NCBI GenBank assembly: GCA_038373865.1 | Contig: JAXGGA010000466.1 | Span: 92,001 to 156,000, forward strand | Origin: Uloborus plumipes | Taxonomy: Eukaryota > Arthropoda > Arachnida > Araneae > Uloboridae | Reading direction: 5' to 3' | Length of the DNA stretch: 64,000 nucleotides | Shown here: one piece after another, positions 1 through 14,400 of the stretch | Layout of the letters: each line of letters begins with the position of its first letter | Numbering within the stretch: position 1 is the first letter of the stretch | Translations under genes and position numbers: made by a program | Notes under the pieces: generated by a model | Databases searched by the model: none | The model's input: the letters and a program-made list of their open reading frames with translations, nothing else | What the model was told of the DNA's origin: nothing

Positions 1-589
1 TTCTATTTTAGTATATTTTAACGTCATTGAAAATCTTGTTTTATTTGTTGGTTTATTCTGCATTTTATCGGCTTATTTTAATTAGTTAGCGAATTATTTT
101 ACATTTTAATTTATTCTAATTATTAATTAACTATGAAACGACACTGGCACCGCAGAGTAATAAATGGCGAATCTATTCGCTAAGCGAGCCAATACTACCA
201 ACGGGTTGCCATAGAACTTTTTAAAATTCAGTCCACAGTTCGCCATGATACAGTTGGTCGTATAAAACGTTTGGTTGTATATCTTTACCTTAAGAGGGAA
301 TTTATTTCCCCTAAAAAGCAGTACTAATAAGGCCTTTGGTATCAATTCACTGTGTACTCTACTTCAGTTAACTATATCAATATTTTTTAACCCTTAAAGA
401 TAGGATAAACATCGATTTTTACAGCAGAAACAATATGCGAATAAATGTAAACAAACATTTGGGTGGTCCTAGTTCAGCGCTCTCTAGTGGGCAAATCTTC
501 ACCATTGATGTTTTGAGTAATGATACAGCCTGTATAAAACGCTATCTAGTGAAGCCTTGACAATACAATCTAACATTATAACATCTTAC
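1..589. other. Intron sequence, left edge
   Basis: A/T-rich sequence left of the last recognised dynein exon. I see no exon with the expected next block and no repeat with clear ends. Confidence 0.6.
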
Positions 590-696
590 CTTATTACAGC
601 CATCATAAAAAGAGGGATTTGATATCGGATCACTGATGTAAGAACGCAAGAGATTAGCTCTGAGACCTTTTGGGGGCTCATTTGTCATTTTGACAC
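590..696 (-). CDS. Dynein exon 35: AAA6 to C-terminal region
   Basis: 35 codons after two completing bases. [20 protein letters not shown] and [13 protein letters not shown]. The donor GTAAG at its left end shows the gene continues beyond base 1. Confidence 0.97.
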
Positions 697-3600
697 CTAA
701 GAAATTGTCAAACATGTTATATTTTTGCATAATAGCAAAAAGATTTTTAGCAAAATTTTACTCATCAACACTCATAAATATATTGTGATTGTTCAAGGAA
801 ATGCGTTACTTCCTTTAAATTATGAAAATTAATAATATAAAAAATGTAAAATTGTGTTAAAATATAACTTATTTTAAACAAAAAGAAAAAAAAACTACAG
901 TGGTGGACAGAATTATAAACTCAAAGTTTTGTTTTGATTATAATGTGAGTCGCGTTATAATCAAAACAAAACTTAACAAGGGTTAAGTTATGATTAAAAC
1001 AATGACCGAATCTTTGAGTTCATAATTTTGTCCAGCTGTAAATTCTAACGTTTCGCATTTATTTTGAAAATCGATATATTTAGCAGTCAATAATGGCAAC
1101 ACTTACTCTTCCTAATGCTTCAAAGTACTGTTTTCGAACAAAACTTTATCGTAATGCTGGATTTTTTGCCTTTGAGTTTATACTTTTGTCTAGGTTTCAC
1201 GTAATGATAAAATTTTAAGTTTGCAAGTTTCATAACTTTAATTAACTTTTTTATTTAATTGATAGTTTGCACTAATTATAAAACTATTTTGTCAACTATT
1301 CATCTTTGTTTTAGTGAAAACAACTTAAACTGTGTCGCATTATAATCAAAACAAAACTTTAAAAAGTTGAGTTTATAATTCTGTCCACCACAGTATACAC
1401 ATGTTGGTGTGACTAAGCTTGATACATACCCTTGCAACCAATTGCGAGCATGATTACCTTTTGAACAGGGAAATTCTTACTTGAATACCAACTATGTACT
1501 ATTTTGTTTCTAGAAGCACAATTTTTATTTTTTACACTTTTGTGTAAAAGTCAACTTGTTTGAAATTTCAAAAAGGGGGGGGGGAAGCACACAAGAAATG
1601 CATTTAGCACGTAACAAAGAACAAAAAAAAGTATCAATTTGTTCATGGAATTCTTTTCTCATGAAAGTTTTCTTTCATCATTAATAGTACTAAAATTGTG
1701 CAAATCCATGCTCTAAAAGATCATATCATGAAATTTATAAGATAAGTGAAAAACTTAAAACTCCCAGGCAAGTGTAGTTCAGAGTGAGAAACTTCAAACA
1801 AGAAAACTGCACTAAGAGAGTAAAACTTTACGATTCATGAAGTGCTCATTTTAATCTTAAATACAAACTATAACGCAAAAAATCGACACACCAGAGTTGT
1901 CAGAATACGACAAAATTTTACATGTTTAACCCTTTGAGCGGCAATAATGTAACACTTCGCTTGAAGATATATCACTCGTTGAATTACCATACAGAATTTT
2001 AGAAAAAAATACCAATCAAATTAGGAACATAATTATTCAATTCACATTGATTACAAAATACCTAACTTAATCATTTGGAGAGGAAAAAAGTGCATTCAGG
2101 TGTACCCAAAATGGGGGATATGGCATTTAAAGGGTTAAGGACGACAACATCATAAAAAAGTGGTTGGGAAATTACCATTGTGTACATGTGGGAAGGCCCT
2201 GTGATGTACGCAATAATAATGCTTTGCTTTTCATTGACGCGCCTCACTCACAGCTGGCGAGACACTATGGGGTCCCACAGCATGGGGAGTTCTAATATCA
2301 ATCCACAGCATCCTAGCAGCTCATGATAAGTTCGTCACAATGCTTTAGTTTTATTATATCAAATATATTACTTATTAGTCAGATATATTACTGATATCTT
2401 ATATGTTGGCACTGATGGCACAGCACTCATGAGCCATTTTTTCAACAGGGCAATGCCCATACACAGCAAGGGCAGGGACGTTATTTCAAGTTTTTCCAGG
2501 GGGGGGGGAGGATGAAAACAATGCAATTTCATCGGAAAACAGCAAAAACCACGCCCACTTATATGTAAATACATTGATTTCTCAAAGTCGGGGGGGGGGA
2601 ATTGACCCCCCCCCCCTAAATGACGGGCCTGAGCAAGGGTATCATAGGACATCTTCTACCACATTAATACTTTCTCTGGTCTCTCCCTCTCTACTAGATC
2701 CCCTTATTTTTCACGAATTGAGCACATCTGGTATTTCTCGGGATGGTTAGTTGGACAGCATACGAATTCGATCATGTTAGGGGTGTGTTTACATTAACTG
2801 TGGAATGAGATGATACAGGATACCGTATGAGACTATTATATCTCAATATCCACTCGCAACGTCTTGTTCATTCATACAACAGGTAGACCAAAATGATACT
2901 AAAACCTCTACTTATTAGGAATTATTCCTGTAATGAAAGATCCCTTTGTTTTCATTTTATCACGTTCTTAAATTAGTGCTGTGCTTACGTAGGTAAAATT
3001 TTGTTTAATTCCAACAACTCCTTCAAAGTCTCTATTTTTTTTTCTTTTTTGTTACAGAGAGCATACATAAAATCAACAAGGAAAACTTTTAAATAGTACC
3101 ATTTTGTAATATTGATACAGGAAATGATTCAGCTGGATAACTTGTCAGCCACAAACGAAAATTTATATCCGTTTTGTCAGGAGTAATTACCTATTTGAAA
3201 ATAATTAGAAAAATAAAAAGATGATTTGTACACATGTCATCAAAACTATGTATTAAATACAGAATATAAACAATGAATTAGATACTTCTTCGCAAATGTT
3301 TTCTAAGGTATTCATCCAACTTGTTGCCAGGTGACAATTTTGAAGTACAACCCAGGATCCATCTACTAAGGCTTTATCAATCATTGATTTAGCAATTGGG
3401 CCCTAAAAGTAAAAAATGAAGCAGATAAAAATTCTCTTAGGTAAATAATCTCATTTTAATAAGTACTAATGTAAATTTTAAGAAAGATTAAATTAATTAA
3501 AAGAATTTCAAATCAATAAAAAATTATTCTGACATTATTTTAGTAATTTAAAATGATCGATAGAAAATATATGCTTCTATCAAAAACTTGATTTTAGTTA

Positions 3601-6600
3601 CTTCGACATAGAAGAATAAGGAATACATAAATGAAGAGTACATTAAAAAAAAAAACTTAAATTTTTACTAAGACTTAAAAAACAATTTATTTAACTCACT
3701 AAATAAATACAAAAGATACTGCAGTAAAAACATCACATTTTACAATAATTTCCGTAGCTTTGTAACATTAAAATTCAAGAATGGAAAAATTCATTCCAAA
3801 CAAAATTAATTGTAAATATGCTGAAAAAGGAATTATATTTCCAGAAGGTTACGATTCATAAAGATTATTTCCTTAAACACTCAAAAGCATTTATAGTCTG
3901 TGGGCCAAGTGCAAATATCGTTCAGGTTCGTTTACCAATCTTAGGGACTACGAGAACTTGCTTGAAATCTATTAATATTGATGTACTCAATCGAAAAATC
4001 CAATGTTCCCAAGCGGAACTTGTCTCATTAAGTTTTAATTAGTAATTGAAACACGAACTCTTTTCCTTGGCTTGGTCACTCTTTCACTAGAGACGTTGCC
4101 CCTAGGTGGCGCTATTGCACAAAATATTTGCAATCTAAACTTTTAATAAACAGTTTTTCAACCATAATTTTACTTTTTTACTCGATTTTACATTCAAAAT
4201 ATATTAATACGTTTTGAATCACTCACTTTTTTCGCTGTGTGACTTAATATAAAATCAAAATCGAACATTGTATCAATCCGCCAGGCGCGTTTCAGATATT
4301 CTCATTCTTTATTTTTGATCAAAGAGCGCCAGTTCGCGCGGTTTCGTTTCGCGTCGCTGTCTTTTATGGCTTGATGGCTTTTGGCGATGTTTCACAAAGA
4401 GCAACTTTTAGTGGAACGACATTGTTGTATACCGTATTTTTTGCCGTATAAGACGCACCCGTCTTGTACGACATAAATTTAAGATTAATTAAAATTGGGG
4501 GATTTAATTTAAAATTGGGTGTGTCTTACACGGCGAAAAATACGGTAATATTGCGTTTATTTACGCTGCTATTTTGAATAACGTTTGATTTTTCAAAATT
4601 TTAATTAAATCTTATAAAATTGAGTGTTTATTGTTTTTGCTACATAACTTGCAGTCGTGAAAGGAGTTAGTGTAGGAGATATAGAGATTAAATAAAAACC
4701 AGTTTAGACATTTTTTGTTGCTGCTTTATTTCTAGAACATAAATTAACTATTACTGTTTTTCAGAAAACCAATACCTATAAAATCACAGGCCCGTCATTT
4801 GGGGGAGGGGGGGAGTCAATTTCTCTCCTTCCCGGCTTTGAAAAATCAATTTACATGTAAGCGGGCGTGGTTTTGTCATTTTTGGTGCAATTTACATTGT
4901 GTATGCAGTGTTTGCCCCCGCTCCCCTGGAAAAATTTGAAATAGCTTGTGTAAATACATATAGGATATATAAGCAAGGGAGGGGCGATAGGGGCGATCGC
5001 CCCTCCCTTGAGGGACTCTTCCACAGCGGTTCTTAGATTTTGAAGTTTAAAAAAAGGCAGTTTTAGTTGATTTTTGATGATATTAAGAGAAAGGGTGAGG
5101 ATTCGGAGCTCTGATCTGGAAATTTTTCGAAATGGAAGACCAAAACATTTGTAACCAACATGTGTTAACAAGGGTGCATGGAGAAAAAAATGGGCAAGTA
5201 AGAAAAAAAAATCAATCGCCCCTCCCTTGAAACATTTCTGGATCCGCCCTTGTGTATAAGGGACTGATTTGTTACCACGAATAAGTAAGTTTTGAACGAC
5301 GTCAATCGTCGCCAAATATGATTCGTGACTTTTTCCGTCAATTTTGAGCTTTTAAAAGTAATGCATATTGTATGATGTGCTTTAATAAATGTAATTTAAA
5401 ATTTTAAATGAAACCATTAAGATCATGACAGGACCTATAGTCTGTGGGCCAAGCACCGATATCGTTCAAGTTCGTTTACCAATTTTAGGGACTACGGGAA
5501 CTTGCTTGAAATCAACTAATAGTGATGTACTCAATCGAAAAATCCAATGTTCCCAAGCAGACCTTGTCTCATTAAGTTTTAATTAGTAACTGAAATAGGG
5601 ACTATATTCCTTAGCCTGTTGGCTCATTCACAACAAAAATTGTCTCTAGGTGGCGCTGTTGCACAAAATATTTGCAATTTAAAATTTCAATAAACAGGTT
5701 TTCTACCCTAGTTTTTCTTTTTCATACGATTTTATGTTGCAAAATATATTAATAAGTCATAATATACTTACTTCACGTCTTTTGCGATTCAGTTACTAAG
5801 AAAATCACAAAAATGTATCAATCCACATTTCCGTTTGTTCTTAATCTCGTTGTTTCGTTAATGGCACTATGTAATCCAGTCAATGAATACATTATAGAAT
5901 GCGTGGAATATGCGAGAGTATTTGACTACAGAATATTGTTAGGGGTAGTTAGTAAGTTAATATACTGAAAGTCCCCGACCCTGAGGGGTGAGCTAAAGGT
6001 GGGGGGGGAGGGGGAAGCAAATTTTGGGTTTCTCGAAAAATCGAGGAATTGGTGGGAAAAATTGGTTTAAAATAAAAATTCAAGCTAAACAAACTTCGTA
6101 TAACAGTGTTTCTACACATATTTGTCGAATTTTCAATAATTTTCCAGGTGTATATTGTGAAAAAACGAGAAATTTCGGAAAAACTCTCTATTTTTGTCAA
6201 GAACGTTGAATGGTTCTATTTTAAAAAAGGAGACAGCTTGATTACGAAAATGCACGATAGCAGCATTTCCACGTACTCCGATATTATTTTATTTTTATAG
6301 AAATGATAAGGAAGAGAAAAAAAAACACCAACACAAATCAACACCTCAAATATACGAATGTAACGAAAAACAAAACAAAACAAAGAAAAATCCCTTCTCA
6401 TTCCTTATCTCTCTTATCACAATCACCTCCTGTTTCATAAAATCGGTTGAGACCTGACGCATGCGCGAATTCGAGGAAGGTCGCCGAAAAGAATATCAAA
6501 CAGTATCTATATATCCATCTATATGTACATATAAATATATAGGCAGAGACGGACACATATATATGATATTTAACGTAATTATCCGCCCCTAGAATTACAT

Positions 6601-9600
6601 TTTCGCATATTTTGCCATCTATCTTTAATGGCCTGTAAAAAACTAATGAGACAATATTTTTTCGGGAACATTGTGTTTTTTTCATCTGTTGACTCTAAGG
6701 ATTCAGAAAAATATCACATTTTGTAGTCCCCGAAGTTGGCAAACGAAACCATGTTTCTAAGCATCTTTTCTGCCTTCGGCCCACAGACTATTATGGTAAA
6801 CTTCACAGTCAGAAGTAGACGAAATATAGTTTAAAATTTTTTTCATTTGAAATCAGAATTTTGTTTTCAAACGAAAAAATAAGCGCTTCTTAAGAGTCTT
6901 AACCAAAAATAAACACATTCTAAGCTGAGGGGACATTGAAGGAGCAACCATACCTGTCCTTGCCCAAGGGAAATGGTTTGAATTTTACTTCCTGTCATGC
7001 TAATATCTGTGCCAAATTTGAGAAGTGCAGCCATGGGGTCCGCTCCAGGAGACAAGATAAATATTAAAGGCGTACAACAAGAAGAGTCAGCATAAGATCC
7101 GACTAAATCAAAAGTGGGAGGCTCAATGTAAGACTGTCCCATATTTTCGCACACAAAATTCTGCAAGAAAAAAAAAGTGTTATTTAAGGGATTATATGAT
7201 TAATTAGCCAAGCGCAAGAAGAAAATCATTATTAATACAATAAAAATTGTATTTGAAACCATTTTACATGATTGCTTTTATGAAATAATCTAATAATATG
7301 AAATCACATTCAATGACATAACATTGTCAGAAATCACATATGACAAATCAGCAAAACAAATTTTATAAATGAACTATTTGAACTTGCAAACAAACTGTAT
7401 TATTAACTTACAAAGAATCAATTTTACAGCATGAAAATTACTGATAGACTTTTCACTTTTGCTTATATGGTGCTATATTCAATTTTAATGTTTTATACTT
7501 CGGATAAACATCTTTTCCTATTTCTTCGTAACTGGTGTGCTCACAGGCACTTGAGGGGTGTCAGAAGGGTACTATTGCTGCTTCCTTGGTTTCAGAAATG
7601 AATGTATTATCGATCTCGTCCCTTCGTACCTCTACAGAAAAAATATAAAATGCCGGGCCTGTGCGCCCACCCGTCATTTTGGTTAGCGATTTTCATTATA
7701 GTTTTACTATTTACCTTATCTTAACACCTTGAGTTAGCTTTGCTTTCATTGTTATTCATATAGTAAGGCACTGGTTTTCTATGCTTTTAACCCGGGTTCT
7801 GATTTGCGCTGGCCAGCTAGTGGCCAGAGATGCAGAAAATCTCCTATTCCCAAGGGGTGGAGGGAGGGGAGGCATATGATTATACGGCAATTAAAAAATA
7901 CCTTGAGTATTTGTTTGGCTTTGAATGCCCACAAAAAAATTAAATTCCAAGTGCAATTTCGTATCACAGAGAGCTCAGGTGGAAACTGGGCATCAAAATT
8001 ATCTGTCCCTCAATGCTGGCACATGAAATACTGGATCCCATATTGGTGGATTGCAGTAGGTCTGCAAAAGGCTAAGGCCTCTTACACAGCCCCATTAGAA
8101 ATAAAAATAATTAACTATTTTTTCGCAAAATGAGTTTTTCTATATCATAATCTTTCAGCATTAGGATTCGGCTTATTTTTATAAATGGACAGTAGTCCAA
8201 TTTGTAATCGGTATCAGCTGTGAGGATCTAGTCATCCATTTCCCTTCTTTCTCATTTATTCATATTTATTATTATCATTATTATAAATCAATCTCTTAAG
8301 GCTTTTTTACTATACAGGAACATTTCTATTTTTACAATTTCACAATTAAATATTATTGGTTTTAAAACCAAAAACATATCTTTCCAAGAAATTCTCACAA
8401 ATGAAGTAACACTTACCTGAACTGCAGGTATTAGCTTGTCAGGCCGAAGACACCTCAGGACGACCATCTTGTGAATTCCTGTCAATTCTTCAAAGGGAGA
8501 TGGATACTGAAGCTCATGAGGATTAGGTGAATCGTATATTTCTTTCCAAGCTGATATATTGCTTCTAACACCTAGAGTTTTTGAAGTTTCTTATTAGTTA
8601 CAAAATCACAGAAACTTTTATTAAAACAAATTTATAACAGACATAAATATTGTGTCATTTCACATTTTAAAAGTAAATGTTAAAAAGTATAGAGTAAAGC
8701 AGTCTTTAACTCTATTGATGTAAATAAGATCAAAAACATAAAAAATAATCAGTTCAAGAGGTCACCAATGAGGAAGGGGACAAGCATGCAAAAGATTTTC
8801 AATGGCATGTCAGATGGAAATTTTATAATTCATTCAAAAACTATTTGTAATGTATTTACTCATCAACTGCAAATGGAAGGAGTTTTTGAGTCAAAAAAGG
8901 GCAGATTGGACAACTTCCCTGGGCACCCAGTTCCGAGGCAGTATTTCTTCTCAGAGTAATATTTTTGCAGAATGAATTGTGCTTGTCAATTTAAACAAAA
9001 TGTTTTAGTTTACAAGCATAATGTTCATAAATAAACCCTGTGTGGTAAATTGGATAAAATATACTCATAAGATAATCAAAAATAACAGAACCACAAAAGG
9101 AACAAACATTATGTGGTAAAGAAAATTTTAACACTACGAAATTAAATTGCAAGGGGAGGGGAGGGTTGATTTATCTTTGCCTCAATGCCCATGCACTATA
9201 ACAGTACAGTGTACTCAAAAAAAAATTACCATGAGTAATTCTTGGGCTTGCAATTTGGAGCATCAGTGCTGTGCCCGAGATATCACAAAATATAATGCAT
9301 AACTAAATTTGCAAAATCGTCAGCCCGAATGCGTGAAATGAGGAAAATTTTTGGGAGGTTGACCTCCTTTCGGGCGACCCTGATCGTAACTACATGATTT
9401 TTGAATGTTAACTGAAAAAAAAGGATATGAAATAATTGAATTGTATTATTTTCTAGGATGAAGAATGATTTAATTTATTTCTCTTCGTGTGTATCAAATC
9501 AGGATACTAGGAATGAAACATACATTCCATGAGTTCTCCGAGAAGAGGTAAATTGGAAGCCCTTACAACTTCAGACCAAGCTCTGTCAGTCAACCAATCT

Positions 9601-11378
9601 GGAGCTGGATTTGGATGTGGATTGTCGAGAGCAACGCCCCCAGTAAGTAAAAATCTCCACACTTCTTCATCTACTTCATTCCTTTAAAAACAAAATACAA
9701 ACATAGAGTAAGCTAAAATGAAGCAATCAAATAATTTTTATAACAAAATTTATGTTAATTGTTTCATTTGTAGTGCAAGAGAAAGAAAATTGTCATTAAA
9801 TAATGTTTAGGTGAGTAAGTAAAATTAACTACAAGAGACACAGCTAAAACAATTAAAGAGCAAATAACATTAGTAAGAGGGAAAACGAAAGTAATCACAT
9901 TCTATGTACGATAATCATAAAATATTTTAACTACTCTTCAAGTTGTATCAATTGAAGAAAAAAAGTCTTTTGTATTTGCATAACGTGCACCAATTCATCT
10001 AGTTTAGCATAGCCCATTAAGTCTTAAACATTACTCCTAAATACCTTAGTCTGAGAAAACTTACATTTCAAAAGGAAATAATAGCAGGACGGAAAAAAAC
10101 AGCAAAAGTCATGAAAAGTGTTAATAAAAATTAAAATAGTGCATACATTTTTATTTGCATATTAATACGAATAAATGTTATAAGATTTACAGAAAGAAAC
10201 ATCAATTAATCCATAAAATATAACTAATTTTAAGTGAGAAATAAAAAGTAATATTAAGTGTATTTTTAAGCCAAAGTTTGAAAACATTTCTGTAGGTACT
10301 TATACTGAATCTTTTCTCTTATTTTCAGGAAAAAAAGTAATGAAAGTAATAATAACATTTAATAGTGAGTTTAACTTCATTTGTGAATAAGAAAGTTAAA
10401 AAAAAGGAATTTAATAAAAAAAATTTTTGACATTTCATTAAAAAATCTTACAACTGGTTGCAAGAATACAAAATATACAAATTTTATGCTGATGCAAATA
10501 AATATAACTACCCATGCAAAAATCAAATATGTACGAAAATAAGGTAAGGTAATTTGTAAAAACTGATAAAAATAAACATAGGAAACTTTTTCTATGCTTG
10601 ATAGTTGTCATTTTTTCTCTTGAAGGCAAAACTATTTTTCATGCAATGCTTACTGTATTTAATGAAATGTTTCACTGAAAATGACATAAGTGTTCATTGT
10701 GGCAAATAAATAATAAGTTTTGTACTTGTAACAATAAACACTTTTTTTACCTTCCACGCAAAATACCAATGCATAATAAAAAAGAAAAAAGTAGTTTGTC
10801 TTTTTCAAACAATGATCTGCAGACATTTCTATATATGCTCGCGGTGAAATGATCATTCAAGCACTCAATTCGTGTTTCAAGAACATCTGATTTTTCACTA
10901 TTTTCAATAGACTGAAAAAGAAAGGGAAACAGAAAAGAAGAAGGTTATGAGCATAATTTAAAGAAAGAAAAAGAGAAGATTTATCCACAGAATATATTTA
11001 GAAATACAAGTTACAGCTTCATAGTTAGAGCTAAGGCGGAATTGTAAGAACATACCAAACAGCTGATTTACAGCATTCAGAGCAGGCCTGTCATTTAGGG
11101 GGGGGGGGCAGTGGGGGTCAATTCCCCCCACCCTAACTTTGAGAAATCAATGTATTTACACATAAGTGGGCGTGGTTTTTGTTGTTTTCTGGTGAAATTG
11201 TACTGTGCTTTTAACTTTTGCCCCCCCCCCTGGAAAAACTTGAAACGACGGCCTTGATTCAGAGGCTGAAGTTTTGTTCTCCTTTTGTGTTCATCAGTCT
11301 AGAATAGTCATAAAAGAACAAAGGCAAAAAAATATATGCATAAAGAAGCTCAATTTATCTTCAAACTAGCAGCTATAC

Positions 11379-11452
<74 letters not shown>

Positions 11453-14400
11453 TGAAGTGACAAAAGTCATGGGATACCTCTTAATATCGTGTCGGCCCTC
11501 CTTTTGCCCGGCGAAGTGCAACAACTCGACGTGGCATGGACTCAACAAGTCGTTGGAAGTCTTCTGCAGGAATATTGAGCCATGCTGTCTCGATAGACGT
11601 CCATAATTGTGAAAGCGTTGATGGGGCAGGATTTTGGGCACGAACAGACCTCTCGATGGTGTCCCATAAATGCTCAATGGGATTCATGTCGGGCGATCTA
11701 GGTGGCCAAATCATTCGTTGGAATTGTCCAGAATTTTCTTCAAACCAATTGCGAACAGTTGTGGCCCGGTGACATGGCGCATTGTCATCCATAAAAATCC
11801 TATCGTTGTTTGGGTACATGAAGTCCATGAATGGCTGCAAGTGATCTCCAAGTAGCTGCACATAAGCATTTCCAGTCAATGTTCGGTCCAGTCGCACTAG
11901 AGGACCAAGTCCATGCCATGAAAAAACAGCCCACACCATTACGGAGCCACCACCAGCTTGAACAGTGCCTTGCTGACAGTTTGGGTCCATGGCTTCGTGG
12001 GGTCTGCGCCACACTCGAACCCTACCATCGGCTCTTACCAGCTGAAATCGTGACTCATCGGACCAGGCCACGGTTTTCCATTCATCTAGGGACCAACCGA
12101 TATGCTCACGTGCCCACGAGAGTCGCTGCAAGCGATGTCGTTCTGTCAGTAAAGGCACTCGAGTCGGTCTTCTGCTGGAATAGCCCAAGAAATCCAAATT
12201 TCTCCGCACAGTTCTAGCAGACACGTCCATTGTACGTCCCACATTGATTTCTACGGTGATTTGACGCAGTGTTGCTTGTCTGTTAGAATTTACGACTCTT
12301 TGCAGACGTCGCCGGTCTCGATCTTTAAGTGCAGGCGGTCGACCACTGCGCTGTCCATGGTGGGATGTTATGCCTGAAATTTCATACTCTCGGCACACTC
12401 TTGACACAGTGGATCTGGGAATGTTGAATTCTCTAACGATTTCCGAAATGGCATGACCCATGCGTCTAGCTCCAACTAACATTCCGCGTTCAAAGTCTGT
12501 TAATTCACGTCGTGCGGTCATCATCACGTTAAAACCTCTTCACATGAATAACTTGAACAGAAATGAAAGCTCTGTAAAAGCACTGCGCATATATACCTGT
12601 TCTATGCGATGCTACTGCCATCTGAAAATTTGCATATTGCTATCCCATGACTTTTGTCACTTCAGTGTATATATATATATATTATTTCTTGCTGATGTAC
12701 TGAAATATTTTCAACTTCCGGTGTGAAGGTAAAATCAGCTTTTTCATAAGTTTCTTACTTTCAGCTAGCTGTATTGTGGCCTTTTCCGACTGACAAAATG
12801 AAAATAAGGGCAAAACTGTCGTCTCTGGATGCTAAAATGAGCTACTTGGTATTTGCTTGCGTTTACAATAACATGATGATAAATATTCATCATTATTTCT
12901 TTGCTTTAGAAAGAAGAAAGGTATATCTTGACTGCTATATAGTAATTTTCTATATTTATATGAATTTATGGTTATAATATTTTGAAGTCAAAAAAGCACA
13001 GTTCTTAATATTGTGTTAGCACAAAACAGTACTCATTAACAGCATGTCCAATTAAACAAACTGAACAAGAACTGGTGATGAATTATAATTTATTTCGTAA
13101 TTTTAACATAAGGCCACCAAGCTTTTATTTCTAAAAAAAGTATGGGAGCTTTATTTGGAGTTTTTTTCACACAAAAATAGTCTAGATTCCGTCAAATATG
13201 AAAATTCACTTAGGTTTGAAAATAAAGACAAGATTTGAGCTCTTTTGAACTACTATCCAAATTCAGCACTGAAAGTTATTATGGTTACATTATTACTATG
13301 GTTCATTATTTTATGTAACTTAATTTTTAAATACATTACATATAAAACATTTTATTTTGTTCTGAAGAAATATAGTGTAGTTCAAAGGTTTTTGCTCTTT
13401 TCTTTTTGTGTTAGGTCAAAACAGTGAAACGAGTTAGTAGTGTCATAGGAAGGTTGCTGCATATTTTCAATTGTGTTAAAGCAGGGATGGCCAGCTTGAG
13501 GCCCATGTGCCACAGAGTATGTAGTAAAAATGCAGTATTTGAGTAAAACCCACATCATCAGCCAGCATATATATTTTTTTCTTTTGTTGTAGAATTTGCA
13601 GTATGTTGAAAAATTGAAAGCAACAAGCAAAAACCTTTTTTTCTCCAGAAAATGGAACTCTTCCCAAAAAGGTATGCCACTCCTGTATGAGAGCAAAACC
13701 ATGCAGTAGGTAGAGCAACTGAATTTTTGCTATAAAATCATCGTTTAGTTGAAATGCCACAGTGCTTGATTTGGTAGAGAATCCCATTCTGTCATTAAAC
13801 TTAAATAGATCAGCTTTCTTTTAAAAAAACTGCTTAACCTTTTTTCCATTTAAGATGACCATAGCCTATTAATTCCATATAATTTCATCAAGTTTGAATA
13901 AAAAAAATTACACAATGTTGACTTTTGTCACAATTGTACTCCACCTAAATATTTCATACTTTTACAAAGTTTCACAAGTGAGTCAAGTCAACCACCCAAT
14001 TACAATAATACTAACAGGAACTAAGAGCTTGAATATCCTATTATTTGTTAAGCTAATTATATTTGTTTGTCTATTGTTTTCTAATCGAATTATAGAACTG
14101 TATTAAAAAGCAATGTAAGTGGCAGATTTCTAACTTTAGAAAAGTATTTGCATTTTAAAATTGGAAGAAAATCAAGCTTAAATAAGGGGAGGGGAATGTG
14201 CAATAATCATTAAATTTGCTTATGAAAGGATATTTTTTTCTTCATTAATACCTGATAATATAAGGAGATAAACCAAGAAAGAGAATATTGATACATGGGA
14301 TCAATGTTACTCAAACTTGAAATACAAAAGAATAAAATTGAAGAATGCACAGCAACTGGCTGATAACCATTACGGACAGCATCTATTTCTAGTTTGGTTT

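Noticed and set aside
127..345. Minus-strand 72-codon open frame as the next dynein exon
   Set aside because: No match to the expected conserved block after exon 35 and no suitable splice borders.
4851..5315. 154-codon minus-strand open frame as a gene
   Set aside because: It spans two adjacent MITEs; the proline-rich translation comes from C runs.
13477..13690. Possible hAT MITE (CAGGGATGGCC at left, inverse of CAGGAGTGGC at right)
   Set aside because: Only about ten terminal bases agree and the flanking 8-mers do not match.
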